Assembly (NCBI GenBank): GCA_002205965.3
Contig: NADL03000501.1
Location: 1,240,001 to 1,304,000, forward strand
Reading direction: 5' to 3'
DNA from: Kappaphycus alvarezii
Lineage: Eukaryota > Rhodophyta > Florideophyceae > Gigartinales > Solieriaceae
Length of the DNA: 64,000 nt
Shown here: one piece after another, positions 45,601-55,275 of the stretch
Position numbering within the stretch: position 1 is the stretch's first letter
Layout: every line of letters starts with the position of its first letter
The notes under the pieces: generated by a model
Told to the model about the DNA's origin: nothing
What the model saw: the letters and a program-made list of their open reading frames with translations, nothing else
Database searches by the model: none
Made by a program: the position numbers and the translations under genes

Positions 45601-48600
45601 GTAAACGACCTGCTCCGAAACTCTGCTGTAAGGAGTGATTATTCAGTTTTTTTTTCTATAAGCTGATATGGGTAACAAAATGAGCTTCCAGAATCTTTTT
45701 TACACGTTAAGAGCGATTCTCAATGAAGCCTGCAAATTAATGACAGTAAAAATGGGCAATAAAGATCCCTCTGGAGATAGCAAATGCAACGAAAGTAAAT
45801 TAAGGGAATCTACAGTCAATTTTGTTCCTCTGGACTAAACGTAGCTGACTACATTATATTGATGCGATATAACTTGCTAAAGAACGGAATGGTGATAAGT
45901 AAACTTTTTTTGTAACCACTTTGCCTTCAATAAAGATAATATATTGGCTTTCACGAAATGAAACGGTGTATTACAGAAGTAATGAAACCCCTTCCTGAAT
46001 AATGATAGGCGTTAAAGACTTATTGAAATCTTGCGGGTCTCTTAGAAGCCGTTAAAAACCACTGTATGTTTAAACCACATTTAGAAATAAAAGATAGTTA
46101 ATTATTAAAGGAAAAATTCTAACGTGGTCAGATACACTACATAAAAGTTATGCCAAATTTTATCGAATATTTGTACGATTGAATAATAGATTGGTTTCTC
46201 TTCTAGAACTATTTTGTCCATAATAGAGTGATGACCTGACCATAGAATCAAAACGATTCGATTTTATATCCAAAAGGAGCGCAAAACAGAACTTTTTTTG
46301 GGAATCTTCCTCCTACCACAGTGACATAAGAACAATGGCACAATTTTAATGCGTCCTCAGTTTTTTAATAACTGGGTTACTGATGAAAAGAAATAATGAA
46401 CTTTTAAAATGCTTCCTCTTGGAATTTGACAACTAAAATGTATAACAGAGCAATTGAAAAATGTCTTTACTATGTTCAATGGCAACCAATGCATATATAT
46501 TTCCTTATAACGTAAATATAGGGAATTTTATTGTTCAATGCCGCTAATATTGTAAAAGGTACACAAAATAGCTAATTGACGTTAAAGGAGCAAGTTGATA
46601 TAGAATTGGCATAAACATATTGTTTTGCCTTATTAGAGGAACTAAAGCGCCCACAAAAAATACATACTTATAATTTAATCGATTTAGTATGAAACATAGA
46701 TTTATTTCAGTAGATAATAATTTCGTTGTCATTTTTTATTGGAATTGATGACTAAAGACCTTCCTCAGCTTCCGAAGAGTTAGTGGCAGGAATAATGTAG
46801 ATAAATTTTTTTCATTTTAATGGCTGAGGGCAGTATTATCTGGATATTGCCAGCCATTTTTGGCTAGCAGGCTTGATCGCCTTGTAAGTGATCCAAAAAT
46901 TAAAAAAAGAAATACTTTCTAGAAAGTTAGTCTACAAAAAAATAACTATGTATATACCATCCAGAGTCTCCTCAGCTTTTTTATATTCGCTTAAGAGCTT
47001 AAGAAAAGGGCTGCTTTCAGAAAAATCTTCAACTTCATGTCAAAAAGTAATAATCTCATTTCTAATTGTAAACAGATTTATAATATTCAGGAATATTGTA
47101 CGAAAAGAATATCCTTAAACTGGAAACCTTTTTTGGTAAGATTTATTCTTGAAACCTAACAAAAAAGACCAACAATACTTTAATCTGATTTGTGATACCA
47201 ACAACAGATCTATAGGATCTCGATAGGTCATTCGTAGCACAAGAGACCAATGACTTCCTAAAATTGACAAGTATCGTCAGAAAATAAGAGCAGATCTATT
47301 TTATAAATATCAATCGAAGTATATATGCTTAGATTGTATACGTCGTGATAAAAGACCAGAAAATCATTGGGAATATTGGAGAGGAATATAGATGACTCAA
47401 TTTTTCGCAAAAATTTTTGATCTTTTTTAAATTACCAGCTATGTAAGGACTGCTTTCGGAAAATAATCTCAAACGGAGAATTTAAAGTTTCGGCGTATTC
47501 CATGTAACTTTATATGAAATTTGCGCAGGACGAAATTGTCGAAATCTATGAACCAAAATGTTTGCTTATGTTCCGTAAGATATTAACGTTCATATAATCT
47601 GCAATGAAGAGGAAAATATTCCGGGTTGCATCCATTATAGATGATACATCTTATTATAGGTGTTTAACGAAGCCTTTCATCTTAATCTGAGTTTTTAGAA
47701 GCATTCTCCTCTCTTTCATTCAATTCAGCTACACAAATAGTCGAGAGCAATGATTTTAAGCTACTTTATATCCTTAACCTAATTAACTTTCTACGCATTT
47801 ACTCGAGTAAATGAACTTATTCCTTGGAAGAAATAGGAATCTTAGAACAAAACTCAGTTAAATCTTCCTTTTTTATGTTAAAATGAAAACAGATAACATG
47901 ACCCGTACTGCTAGAGACAGAATTCGAACATTTCTTTATTATCAATTAGGGAAAAGAATGTAAGGAGTTTACAGAGGGACTTTATTTCGCTTTAGTGTCC
48001 AGAAACCCTTGAATTAATATCCACAAGGCTTATAAAGAACTTTTTTAGGGATTCAAACTATTTCTTCGATATTATCGTGAAGTTAAATACAAGTACAGAG
48101 CGTAAATTGAGAAGTTATTTTGATACCGTCAGATTAGCTTTCATTAATTGGGATATCTCTAAATTCGAACCTATTTAAAGGAGATTCAACAGAGGAGGCG
48201 TACTTGCCGAAGGCCTGATATTTTTGCAAATGTGGTCGATGCACGCTTCTCTCGCAATGTTTCTGCTTCCTTTCATTACAATATTTATCATTTGTCGAAT
48301 GCCCGAGATATAGCAACCTATGATTACCTTTTAGGATACTGAAGATTTTCAAAGATTCTGTATGGTTTATTCCCTTTCCCCTCTGCAGGAGGTGAAAATA
48401 ATAAAATTCTGGTTTGGGGTTCTCAATGATATGTGACGATACTCATTTCAGGGTTCTGAAGACGTTTGTTCCAACATTTTAGGTATTTCTAGATCCTAAT
48501 ATTGGCTTTTTCAAGATGAGCAATGACCTGTTCGGGACCTCAGCGAGTTACAACCAACTGAAATCGCTTAGAACTATGAAGGCTGATAAAGAATGTAACA

Positions 48601-49527
48601 CAGCAGATGTGTGCGGGGACATGATTTTTTATGGAGTCTGAGCTACGTCTCGTAGATTTGATGTAAAACTTGAAGAGTAGATAGAGAGAGCCGGCCAAAA
48701 AGTAGAGACTGGGAATAAGGAAAGCGACTTTTCGTGATTTTTATCAACATAAAACAGGATACACAAGGGTAATGGTCATTGCAAAATGAAGTAGCCTAAG
48801 TATAGGTATTCTGGGGGTTGCTACAATGAAGAGTAATGTTGGCAAAGTCTCATGACGAGTTCGACGAATCGAGTCCTTTTTTGTTGTCGACTCAAATTTT
48901 TCTTCTCTTGATCTTTAATCTATCAAAATCTGCCTAAACCCAGCTTACAAATTCTATTGAAAAACAATAAAATGGTAGGAGATTGTCGACGACAACAAAA
49001 ACATATAATAAACTGCCTGTATAGAACGATGAAATGCATGATAACAACTTATCCAACTATCAGTCGACTAGAGCCACGGAGAGACCAAATCTTGGCAGCA
49101 TACGACAACTTCGCCTTAAAGGTTTGTCAACGTAACCCACAAGTTGTTGGAGTACATTTATCAGCCATTTCAACAACTGATGTACATATTTAGCTCATAT
49201 CCCGGTATGATATAAATTGATACAGCCAGCTTGCAGCCGATTTATCTTCGTGCAATACATCTCCGAATGATGTACTCACATCTTGTCACAGTCAACGGGC
49301 TGGGGATAGCTACTATATTTTGCACATATTCGTGTCTTTTGTGTAATTCCAACCTTGGAACGTCAGATTGAGCCCAGAAAGTAAGAAAATCTCAATAAGA
49401 GTAGGGGAGTATCGAAAATTATGAGAAAGGTAAACTCTCTGTATTTATAATTCATAGTCATCATCACCTCAGGCAGCAGGATTTTTACCGAAAAAGTGAG
49501 TAATATTGTGGAGTCTGGTATAAAATT
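42648..49527. other. AT-rich block of about 6.9 kb without a recognisable gene
   Basis: The composition is markedly more AT-rich than the flanking elements. No frame exceeds about 122 codons and none carries a family motif I can defend. Around 48130-48350 on the - strand, overlapping frames read ACIDHICKNIRPSASTPP, faintly like a Gypsy integrase zinc region, but no catalytic block accompanies it. No tRNA, rRNA or organelle gene was recognised. Confidence 0.5.
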
Positions 49528-49576
49528 GAACCCTTCCGGGTCTATCGAACCCTTCCGGGTCTATCGACCCGGAAGG
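49528..49576. repeat. Tandem 19-mer plus inverted arm, strong hairpin before a T-run
   Basis: GAACCCTTCCGGGTCTATC occurs twice in direct succession (49528-49546 and 49547-49565). GACCCGGAAGG (49566-49576) follows and pairs with CCTTCCGGGTC of either copy. ACTCAATTTTTTTG comes next. The GC-rich hairpin lies at the right edge of the AT-rich block, so it could be a transposon terminus, a structured RNA end or a boundary element. Confidence 0.7.
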
Positions 49577-49881
49577 ACTCAATTTTTTTGTTAAACTTTG
49601 ATACTTTTATTGCAACGACTTTTATTGATAAATAAAAAGTTTATCACAGGGAAAAATTAGGCGCGCTGTTGGTATGACTCAGGTAATTGTGAGCAGACGC
49701 AGCCACTCGATTCCAATCCTCTTTGTCTTTCCTCTGTCTCTAAAATTCACTTTTTTGCCTTCCCCCCGATCGGCCAAGTAGGCTTCGGCTTCGAAGGTTA
49801 CGGTGGGAGTATTCGCGACGAAACTTCTCCAGTTACGAGCCTTCAATCTGACGGCTCTATGGCACTGCTACTTTTATGGTC

Positions 49882-50207
49882 CTATCCTGCGGCTAAGATC
49901 CTCTCGTAGAGCCTTGATTCTCGAGCCGAAGCACTTGCAGATACGACCTTTTGGGGATACGGCACTCCTGTTCCTGTAGATGCCGGATAAACCTTGGCCA
50001 CCAGTTTTTTCCCGGAAGATGACGTCACTGACTGGAGTTGATACACAAAGGCTGGTCCCTGGAAGTCTTGATTTTTCGGCACTGGGCGTTATCCCGAAAG
50101 ACCAGGGTAAAACAAAATGTCACCCCCTGCTTGTAATCGGACAGAAAAGATAATATCATTGAGATTTTGACCTTCTGTCGGATTGGAAGAACTCGCAGTA
50201 CAGACAA
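49882..50207 (-). pseudogene. Coding-like remnant, unknown
   Basis: Two overlapping - strand frames look protein-like. One reads ISMILSFLSDYKQGVTFCF. The other reads FQGPAFVYQLQSVTSSSG, KLVAKVYPASTGTGVP and SARESRLYERILAAG. The KLVAKVY segment recalls the beta-3 strand of protein-kinase-like folds, but no glycine loop, HRD or DFG block was found. It is not assigned. Confidence 0.2.
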
Positions 50208-51673
50208 ACTTTTGTCAATATACTAGATGTGGGGGTTTAGGCGTACACCAGGTAATCGCTGGTTGAACTCGTTGTTTTCGTCCCCCGATTAGCAGGAAGG
50301 AGCCTCAGGCCGGGGTTTATATAGACAGTCCAAAGTTTCCAAAACCTCACTAAACAGAAGAAAAAGAATGACGCTTTATTGTTTGTAGACAAGTCCGCAC
50401 AAAAATAGTACTACAATAAATTATTTTCATTAAAAAGTTTCGACTAGAGTACCGAGATCGCAGAGTTCTAACTGTGCCATCGTCATTACTGTAGCAAAAC
50501 AGAACTTTTGTGGCCCAAATTTAGACCCACAGCGCATTGCAATGCTGTCCGTTAATTTCTCCGCAACAAATAGGCAGAGATGGGAAGCATTCATTACTGT
50601 ATAGAGTCGCGGTGCAGGGGGTAAATTAACAAATATCAGCACAGGGGTTCGCAATCATTTGCAGACTATATACAGTAACACCTATCGAGCAGTTTGTGGG
50701 ACAGCCCATTTTCAGCGTGCAATCAAGGATTTTCGAAATGGCTCGCGAATCTGTAAAAATTTAAATATTTACAAAAAGTAGTACTGTAGTTTGCGAGGTA
50801 AGCCTACGTCCTTGTCCTAATAAATTTACGCAGATATAGAGGTGTACATCTACGAGTAAACTTTACTTTATTGAGTATCTATCGTTATCAGTATAAAAAA
50901 ATACCAACTTAAACCTACTTTAAATTGTATGATGTTCTCCCTCGTCACTCGACAAGGAACAACCTCCGTTGAGTAACCATGTGGTCGGGCAGGGAAAGGA
51001 GGCAGGAGCAGGGCGGCCGCGCCTGCCCCTTTCTGAGTTCGAAACCCGGTTTTCTTCCGGCCAACTCTTTCTTTTGGCGCGTAACAGCACATGCTATACG
51101 GACAATATAAAAGATGTAGAGAAGTAGTAAGACGAATGATGTGAAGTAGTAGTACGAATAGATAATATGCGATACTACTGACATCGCTACTGATTTGAAT
51201 CACTACATATAGTATGTCCCTGTAAATGAAGGTACTGGCTTTTCATTTACTTATGTCACTTCATAAAAAATAGGACGCACTTCTTCTCTCCATTGCCCTT
51301 TGTTGCAGACTTCTTGTGTGAAGGGCTGTGTACTGTTGTGATTTGGCCCATAAGGGGCAAGACAGGTCCGGCTGAAAGGACCATCAAATAGAGTGACTAC
51401 AGTACAGTTGTAGTTTACTGTAATGTAGTGTGACCGCCGCTGTGTTACTGTACGTGCACTGGACGGGCGAATTTGAGACCGCTGAGAGTCAATAAAAGGA
51501 AGGCTGCCGAGGGTCTACGGGGCGAGTGCGCGAAGGCACGAAAGAGACAAGAAACCATATTCGCACACCCTTTTCTGCTCTAGAACATTTCTGATTGCGA
51601 AGCTTCATTCCTTCAATGTTATTGGAATTTTGAAATCAATTAAGTATCTAGCAACCAGGTCTAATGATTTAGA
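50208..51673. other. Mostly non-coding stretch
   Basis: A 74-codon - strand frame (50430-50654) has protein-like composition (LYTVMNASHLCLFVAEKL, FCFATVMTMAQLELCDL) but no known motif. A B-box-like GAGTTCGAAACCC occurs at about 51034 without a convincing A box. TACAGTA-type motifs recur at about 51400-51425. Confidence 0.35.
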
Positions 51674-52574
51674 TCAAGCAATAGCATTCATACGTGTCCT
51701 CCTACGGGCTTGCGCTGCTTCCTCCCTTGCACTTCTCAGATCCGCTTTTATCTCTTTTTCAATTCTTTCTTGATGCCTCCTCTCCTCCAACGTTGCGAGA
51801 AACTCGATTAAATCGCCACGGCCTACCTCTATTCCAATCCTTGTGTCGACGAATCCTGCTCGAACGCGAGGAACTGGCATTAGGTTACGCTTCACTTGAA
51901 GCATGCACGCTCTGCTATCCCTGACGACTGCTTCCAATGGTAGTAAGTCTGCACTCTCGTACGATTCTCTAATTCGGCAACCAACTGCAATGGAAACGTC
52001 AAGGGGCCAAATACCTGCTCTTCTGAAACCATCCGTAATGTTCTTGACAGTGAAAGCCTTTCCATAGGACTCTTCTGTATAATCCCAGACATGGCGGCCG
52101 TGTAGCTTACGCGAGCCAGAAGATAGCTAACATCCATACGCCAACGACATGCGCATTACTGACTCATTGGTATAATTCTTTAGAGGACCAAAAACAGATA
52201 ACTCAAGCAGTGGCAGACGATCACTTGTGTGAGACGGTAGAGCTACAGCGGCAATCCGAGTATTTTTCATTTGGGTAATTGCACTTGAATGTAAATGGGA
52301 GCGACAGGCATCAAAGAAAACAACAATCCATTCTTCGACAGGATGTTTAGCGCGGACGACTGTGATGAAGATAGATACCTATCTTCTGGAAACAGTTCCA
52401 TCGACGCTGTCAACATCGCGTCGCCAAAACGGAAACCAGCCTTCGGGCATCACATTAGATACTTTCTCCGAGCAAACACCATTGTGTAGTCTTGGCTCAC
52501 TGCAACCCTTGAAAACCGCTGAAGGGGCAACAGTTTCTCCGCTTGCGCTTGACACAGACCAAAAGGGAAATACT

Positions 52575-52654
52575 TGTTGATATATATATGTTGTGGTCCG
52601 CTCAGTGCCACAAGAGAGCCAGCGCATGTGGCTCAGTGGTTAACTTTTTCAACA
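52575..52654 (+). repeat. Left 80-bp LTR of the miniature element
   Basis: Starts TGTTGATATATATATG and ends TTTTTCAACA. It contains the A-box-like GTGGCTCAGTGGTTA at about 52628-52642. Confidence 0.8.
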
Positions 52655-52704
52655 GGTTATGGGCCCAGTTGACGTTGCCGCTGTGGTCGAGGCTTCGAAC
52701 CCCT
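52629..52704 (+). promoter_or_regulatory. tRNA-like A box and B box inside the miniature element
   Basis: TGGCTCAGTGGTTA (from 52629) fits the tRNA A-box and D-arm consensus. GGCTTCGAACCCC (52691-52703) fits the B-box and T-loop consensus with two changes. Their spacing of about 50 nt is that of real tRNA genes. The A box lies in the LTR and the B box in the interior. This could be an internal RNA polymerase III promoter; a chance match remains possible. Confidence 0.4.
52655..52668 (+). other. Primer-binding site of the miniature element
   Basis: GGTTATGGGCCCAG is the exact complement of CTGGGCCCATAACC, the anticodon arm of eukaryotic initiator tRNA-Met. It is one base different from the first 14 bases of the Copia primer site at 36618. 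Confidence 0.75.
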
Positions 52705-52799
52705 CTGGGTGCACTGAGTTGGATATTTGTCATGAGCTTTACTACAATGCTCTGTGTAAGCCCTGAACCCCTCGACAAGCATCTTGTGGTAGTGCCTCT

Positions 52800-52811
52800 G
52801 AGCGAGGGGGG
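52800..52811 (+). other. Polypurine tract of the miniature element
   Basis: GAGCGAGGGGGG ends directly at the TGTTG start of the right LTR, as expected for plus-strand priming. Confidence 0.7.
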
Positions 52812-52891
52812 TGTTGATATATATATGTTGTGGTCCGCTCAGTGGCACAAGAGAGCCAGCGCATGTGGCTCAGTAGTTAACGTTTTAAACA
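52812..52891 (+). repeat. Right 80-bp LTR of the miniature element
   Basis: Starts TGTTGATATATATATG and ends GTTTTAAACA. It is near-identical to the left LTR. Confidence 0.8.
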
Positions 52892-53603
52892 ACACTTTTT
52901 ACATACTGAAAATTGACCTTCTGCCAGGTCCCGCTTACACCGGCAGACTTAACAACTCGTCTCTCCTTCTTTCCGACTAGATCTCTCCCCGGAGAAAATC
53001 CTGTTTCATCCAGATTGTAAACTTGGCGAGCAAACTTAGTATTGTAGTGTCCGTACAGCAGCTCCACCTGGGCGAAGAACTGGGCCACAGTGTCAGCATT
53101 AAAACATCGAACACGAAGCTAGTCGACAGGGCGGTCCATAATGAAACTTAATTTGTCTGTATGGCTAGCCAGAAACCTTCGAAACCAGAATCAGAAAACT
53201 TGGTTTGAAGAAGTCGTTTAGATGCCGCGCCGGCTGTGTTCATGTCATCGTGGTATGTACGGGCAATGTCGCATATTTCTCCGGAGTACAGATACACCTG
53301 CTTCTTGAGACTTTCAATCGCTCGTCGTACTACCTCTTCTTTCTGTTCCTCTGTCAGTACCTTTGCAACATTTCTTCTCCTCGAGGTGATAAAAAAGCGA
53401 ACCATTCCTGTTTTTTGCACTTCTAGCGGATAAAGGTACTTCCAACGCTGCAGAGTTGACTTCGACAACTTGAACTGAGTACCAAAGTTCTCTTCCGATA
53501 CCTTGCGGCATGATTCACCCTTGTGAATCTTCTCCAGCGCAATTATAAACGCATTGCATGCCTTTGCTGCCATTGCCTTTGTAGCGAATAGAGTGTGAGT
53601 CAT

Positions 53604-54243
53604 GGCTTACATGGATGTCTGTAGAGTGCGTGTAGATTTTGCAGTGGTGGAGAGATAAAAAGGGAGAAAGGGAGCAATGATGGAGGACCAATGTCGAGGT
53701 AGGATCAATGATGAAAGGGGATCAATGATTATGGCTAATGCTTATGATATTCATTTATTGCAACCTTTTTTGAAGGGCTTATTTGAATTAATCGTTTCCC
53801 GCGAACTTGGTCAGACTTTTAAAAAGGGCCGTTTCTGGTGTACTTCTTCGATTTTGAAACTGTTTTGCCCCGGCATCCTATTGACAACTCCATGGAGAGG
53901 CATTCTGCGAAGTTTCACTTGGAGAACTTGGTGCTGTGCCGAGAAATAGGATTCTGTAGTGCGGTGACTCGGTAAGTGAAGAGTACTTTTTGTGTGATTT
54001 CTTGCAATTTTCATACACTTTTTAGGTTTTGTTACCGCGAAGGATTTTTTGGTGTCCCACAGACTGATCGTGCACTGTTACTAGATGTGGCTGCGGGATC
54101 GCTGAATATAAACGGCTTAGAAGTTAAGACGACCCTCAACTCACGTACATCGAAACCCTCCAACCATTCCTGGATTCAATAACAGACTTGGAAGAAAAAC
54201 ATTAGCGTTCCAACTACTGCGATCATACTTTGGGGTATACAAA
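53604..54243. other. Spacer with one intron-like segment
   Basis: No gene is supported. On the + strand a GTAAGT at about 53973 and a T-rich CACTTTTTAG at about 54017-54026 could bound a ~55-nt intron. The flanking frames (one 90-codon frame from 53677) show no known domain. Confidence 0.3.
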
Positions 54244-55275
54244 ATGGGCAACCTCCTGCGAGTCCTGCCCCCGTCCTGCACCACCGAAGGCGCAACAGAG
54301 TTTGATCGCAGAGTGGAGCGCTGTCTACGGTCCATCGCAGGGAGTGTTCTTAACTCCGAAGTCTTCCGAAAGCTCCAGTTGCCGGTCAAGCCCACGGACC
54401 CCAGAAAGCCCTCCTTGGGAATAGGGCTCACCTCCGCGAAAACTATCTTCCCCGCAGCCTTCCTCGCGTCAAGCTCGGCAACGGACAAGCTGGCCAGATA
54501 CTTCCTGTCACCGCCAATCAAGTTTCCGGAAACATACGCCGCCGCTGTGGACGCTCATCGGAAGTGGCCCCTGTCTTGCCTTCCGTCCATGATCATTCCG
54601 TTCAAAGTGTTCTGCCCTCAAAAAACATCATCGCAGAAGACACTGACGGATGCTTCTCATGAGGCAGTGCAGCAGGTAGTTTCCACTGGAGAATGTAGGA
54701 GGGAAGCGTTCCGCGCATCCATGGCGCTTCCGGGCTCCAAACAGTGGGTGTACTGTGCGCCATGTCCCGGACTACAAACGCACATCGAGGCCCGGCAATG
54801 TTCCCAGTGGCTCCGATATCACTGCCAGGTCCCGCTGTTTGCTCCTGGCACACCATGCCCAAGACTAAATTGCCCTCACACGTTGTTTACGACTATGGTG
54901 ACCACCTCCTCCACTGCCTGCACGGCCCCCATAGGAACATTCGCCACGACCGGCAAGTGAATCTTTTGGCTAGGGATCTGGCCAAAGCCGCCCGTCAACC
55001 CGTCGTAGAGCCACAGGAGGGCCTCCACCGCACGAGACCGGATATCCGAGCAATGGGAAGCCACGGAGGGACTGACTTCTTTGACATCACCTTTGTCAAT
55101 CCTCTTGCGCCATCGATCAGGAGAGTCAACACGTTCAACCCGTTGACCTCCCTTAACGCAGCCCGAGCGGCGAAGCACAGAAAGTATCAACCCTTCATTG
55201 CTACTTCCTCTCGAGACAGACTCGTCCCCGTGCCCGTATCCACTCTCGTCGGTTGGCATCCTGACGCAAGTTCTC
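54244..55275 (+). mobile_element. 5'-truncated family-B LINE copy
   Basis: One frame starts just after the RT region of a LINE (IGLTSAKTIFPAAFLASSSA corresponds to the post-RT LGG block). It continues FRASMALPGSKQWVYCAPCP, matching the copy at 14.74 kb. Near 54890 the frame shifts. The Cys/His cluster YGDHLLHC..NIRHDRQ follows, then RPDIRAMGSHGGTDFFDITF and ARAAKHRKYQ. Similarity to family B stops at about 55275, in the sequence encoding GWHPDASS, exactly where the inverted family-A copy starts. The endonuclease signature is preserved but the copy lacks an RT and carries a frameshift. Confidence 0.82.

Larger units (their letters stand above)
52575..52891 (+). mobile_element. Miniature LTR retrotransposon (TRIM/SMART-like), 317 bp
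   Basis: Two 80-bp direct repeats (52575-52654 and 52812-52891) start TGTTGATATATATATG and differ at a handful of positions. The first ends CAACA, giving TGTTG..CAACA termini; the second ends AAACA. GGTTATGGGCCCAG follows the first repeat directly, and a purine tract (GAGCGAGGGGGG) precedes the second. Flanking 5-mers ATACT (52570-52574) and ACACT (52892-52896) differ at one base, as expected of a target duplication. The interior is 157 bp and encodes nothing, so mobility would need enzymes from another element. The host sequence on both sides is one transposase gene, which shows the segment is an insertion. Confidence 0.85.
51674..53603 (-). pseudogene. Pogo-like DDE transposase, interrupted by a miniature LTR element
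   Basis: The N terminus (from the ATG at 53603) has a psq/CENP-B-type DNA-binding region: ALEKIHKGESCRKVSEENFG, LSKSTLQRWKYLYP and LTEEQKEEVVRRAIESL. The catalytic part begins NADTVAQFFAQVELLYG and YNLDETGFSPGRD (first Asp, about 52995-53019). After the insertion it resumes SVSSASGETVAPSAVFKG, VMPEGWFPFWRRD, FFDACRSH (second Asp, about 52300-52325) and PSHTSDRLPLLELSVFGPLK, where relatives have QPLDV, so the third acidic residue is Glu. The C terminus reads FTVKNITDGFRRAGIWPLD and ends in a Glu/Arg-rich helix at 51674. An in-frame TAG near 53120, frameshifts and the 317-bp insertion inactivate it. Confidence 0.85.

Noticed and set aside
48130-48360. Possible Gypsy integrase remnant on the - strand (ACIDHICKN, IRPSASTPP)
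   Set aside because: Similarity is weak, in shifting frames, and no RT, protease or catalytic integrase block accompanies it.
49882-50082. Protein-kinase-like fold suggested by KLVAKVY
   Set aside because: No glycine loop, catalytic HRD or DFG motif is present nearby, so the resemblance is too short to name.
50960-51060. Possible tRNA-derived SINE (B-box-like GAGTTCGAAACCC)
   Set aside because: No convincing A box at the expected distance on the same strand.
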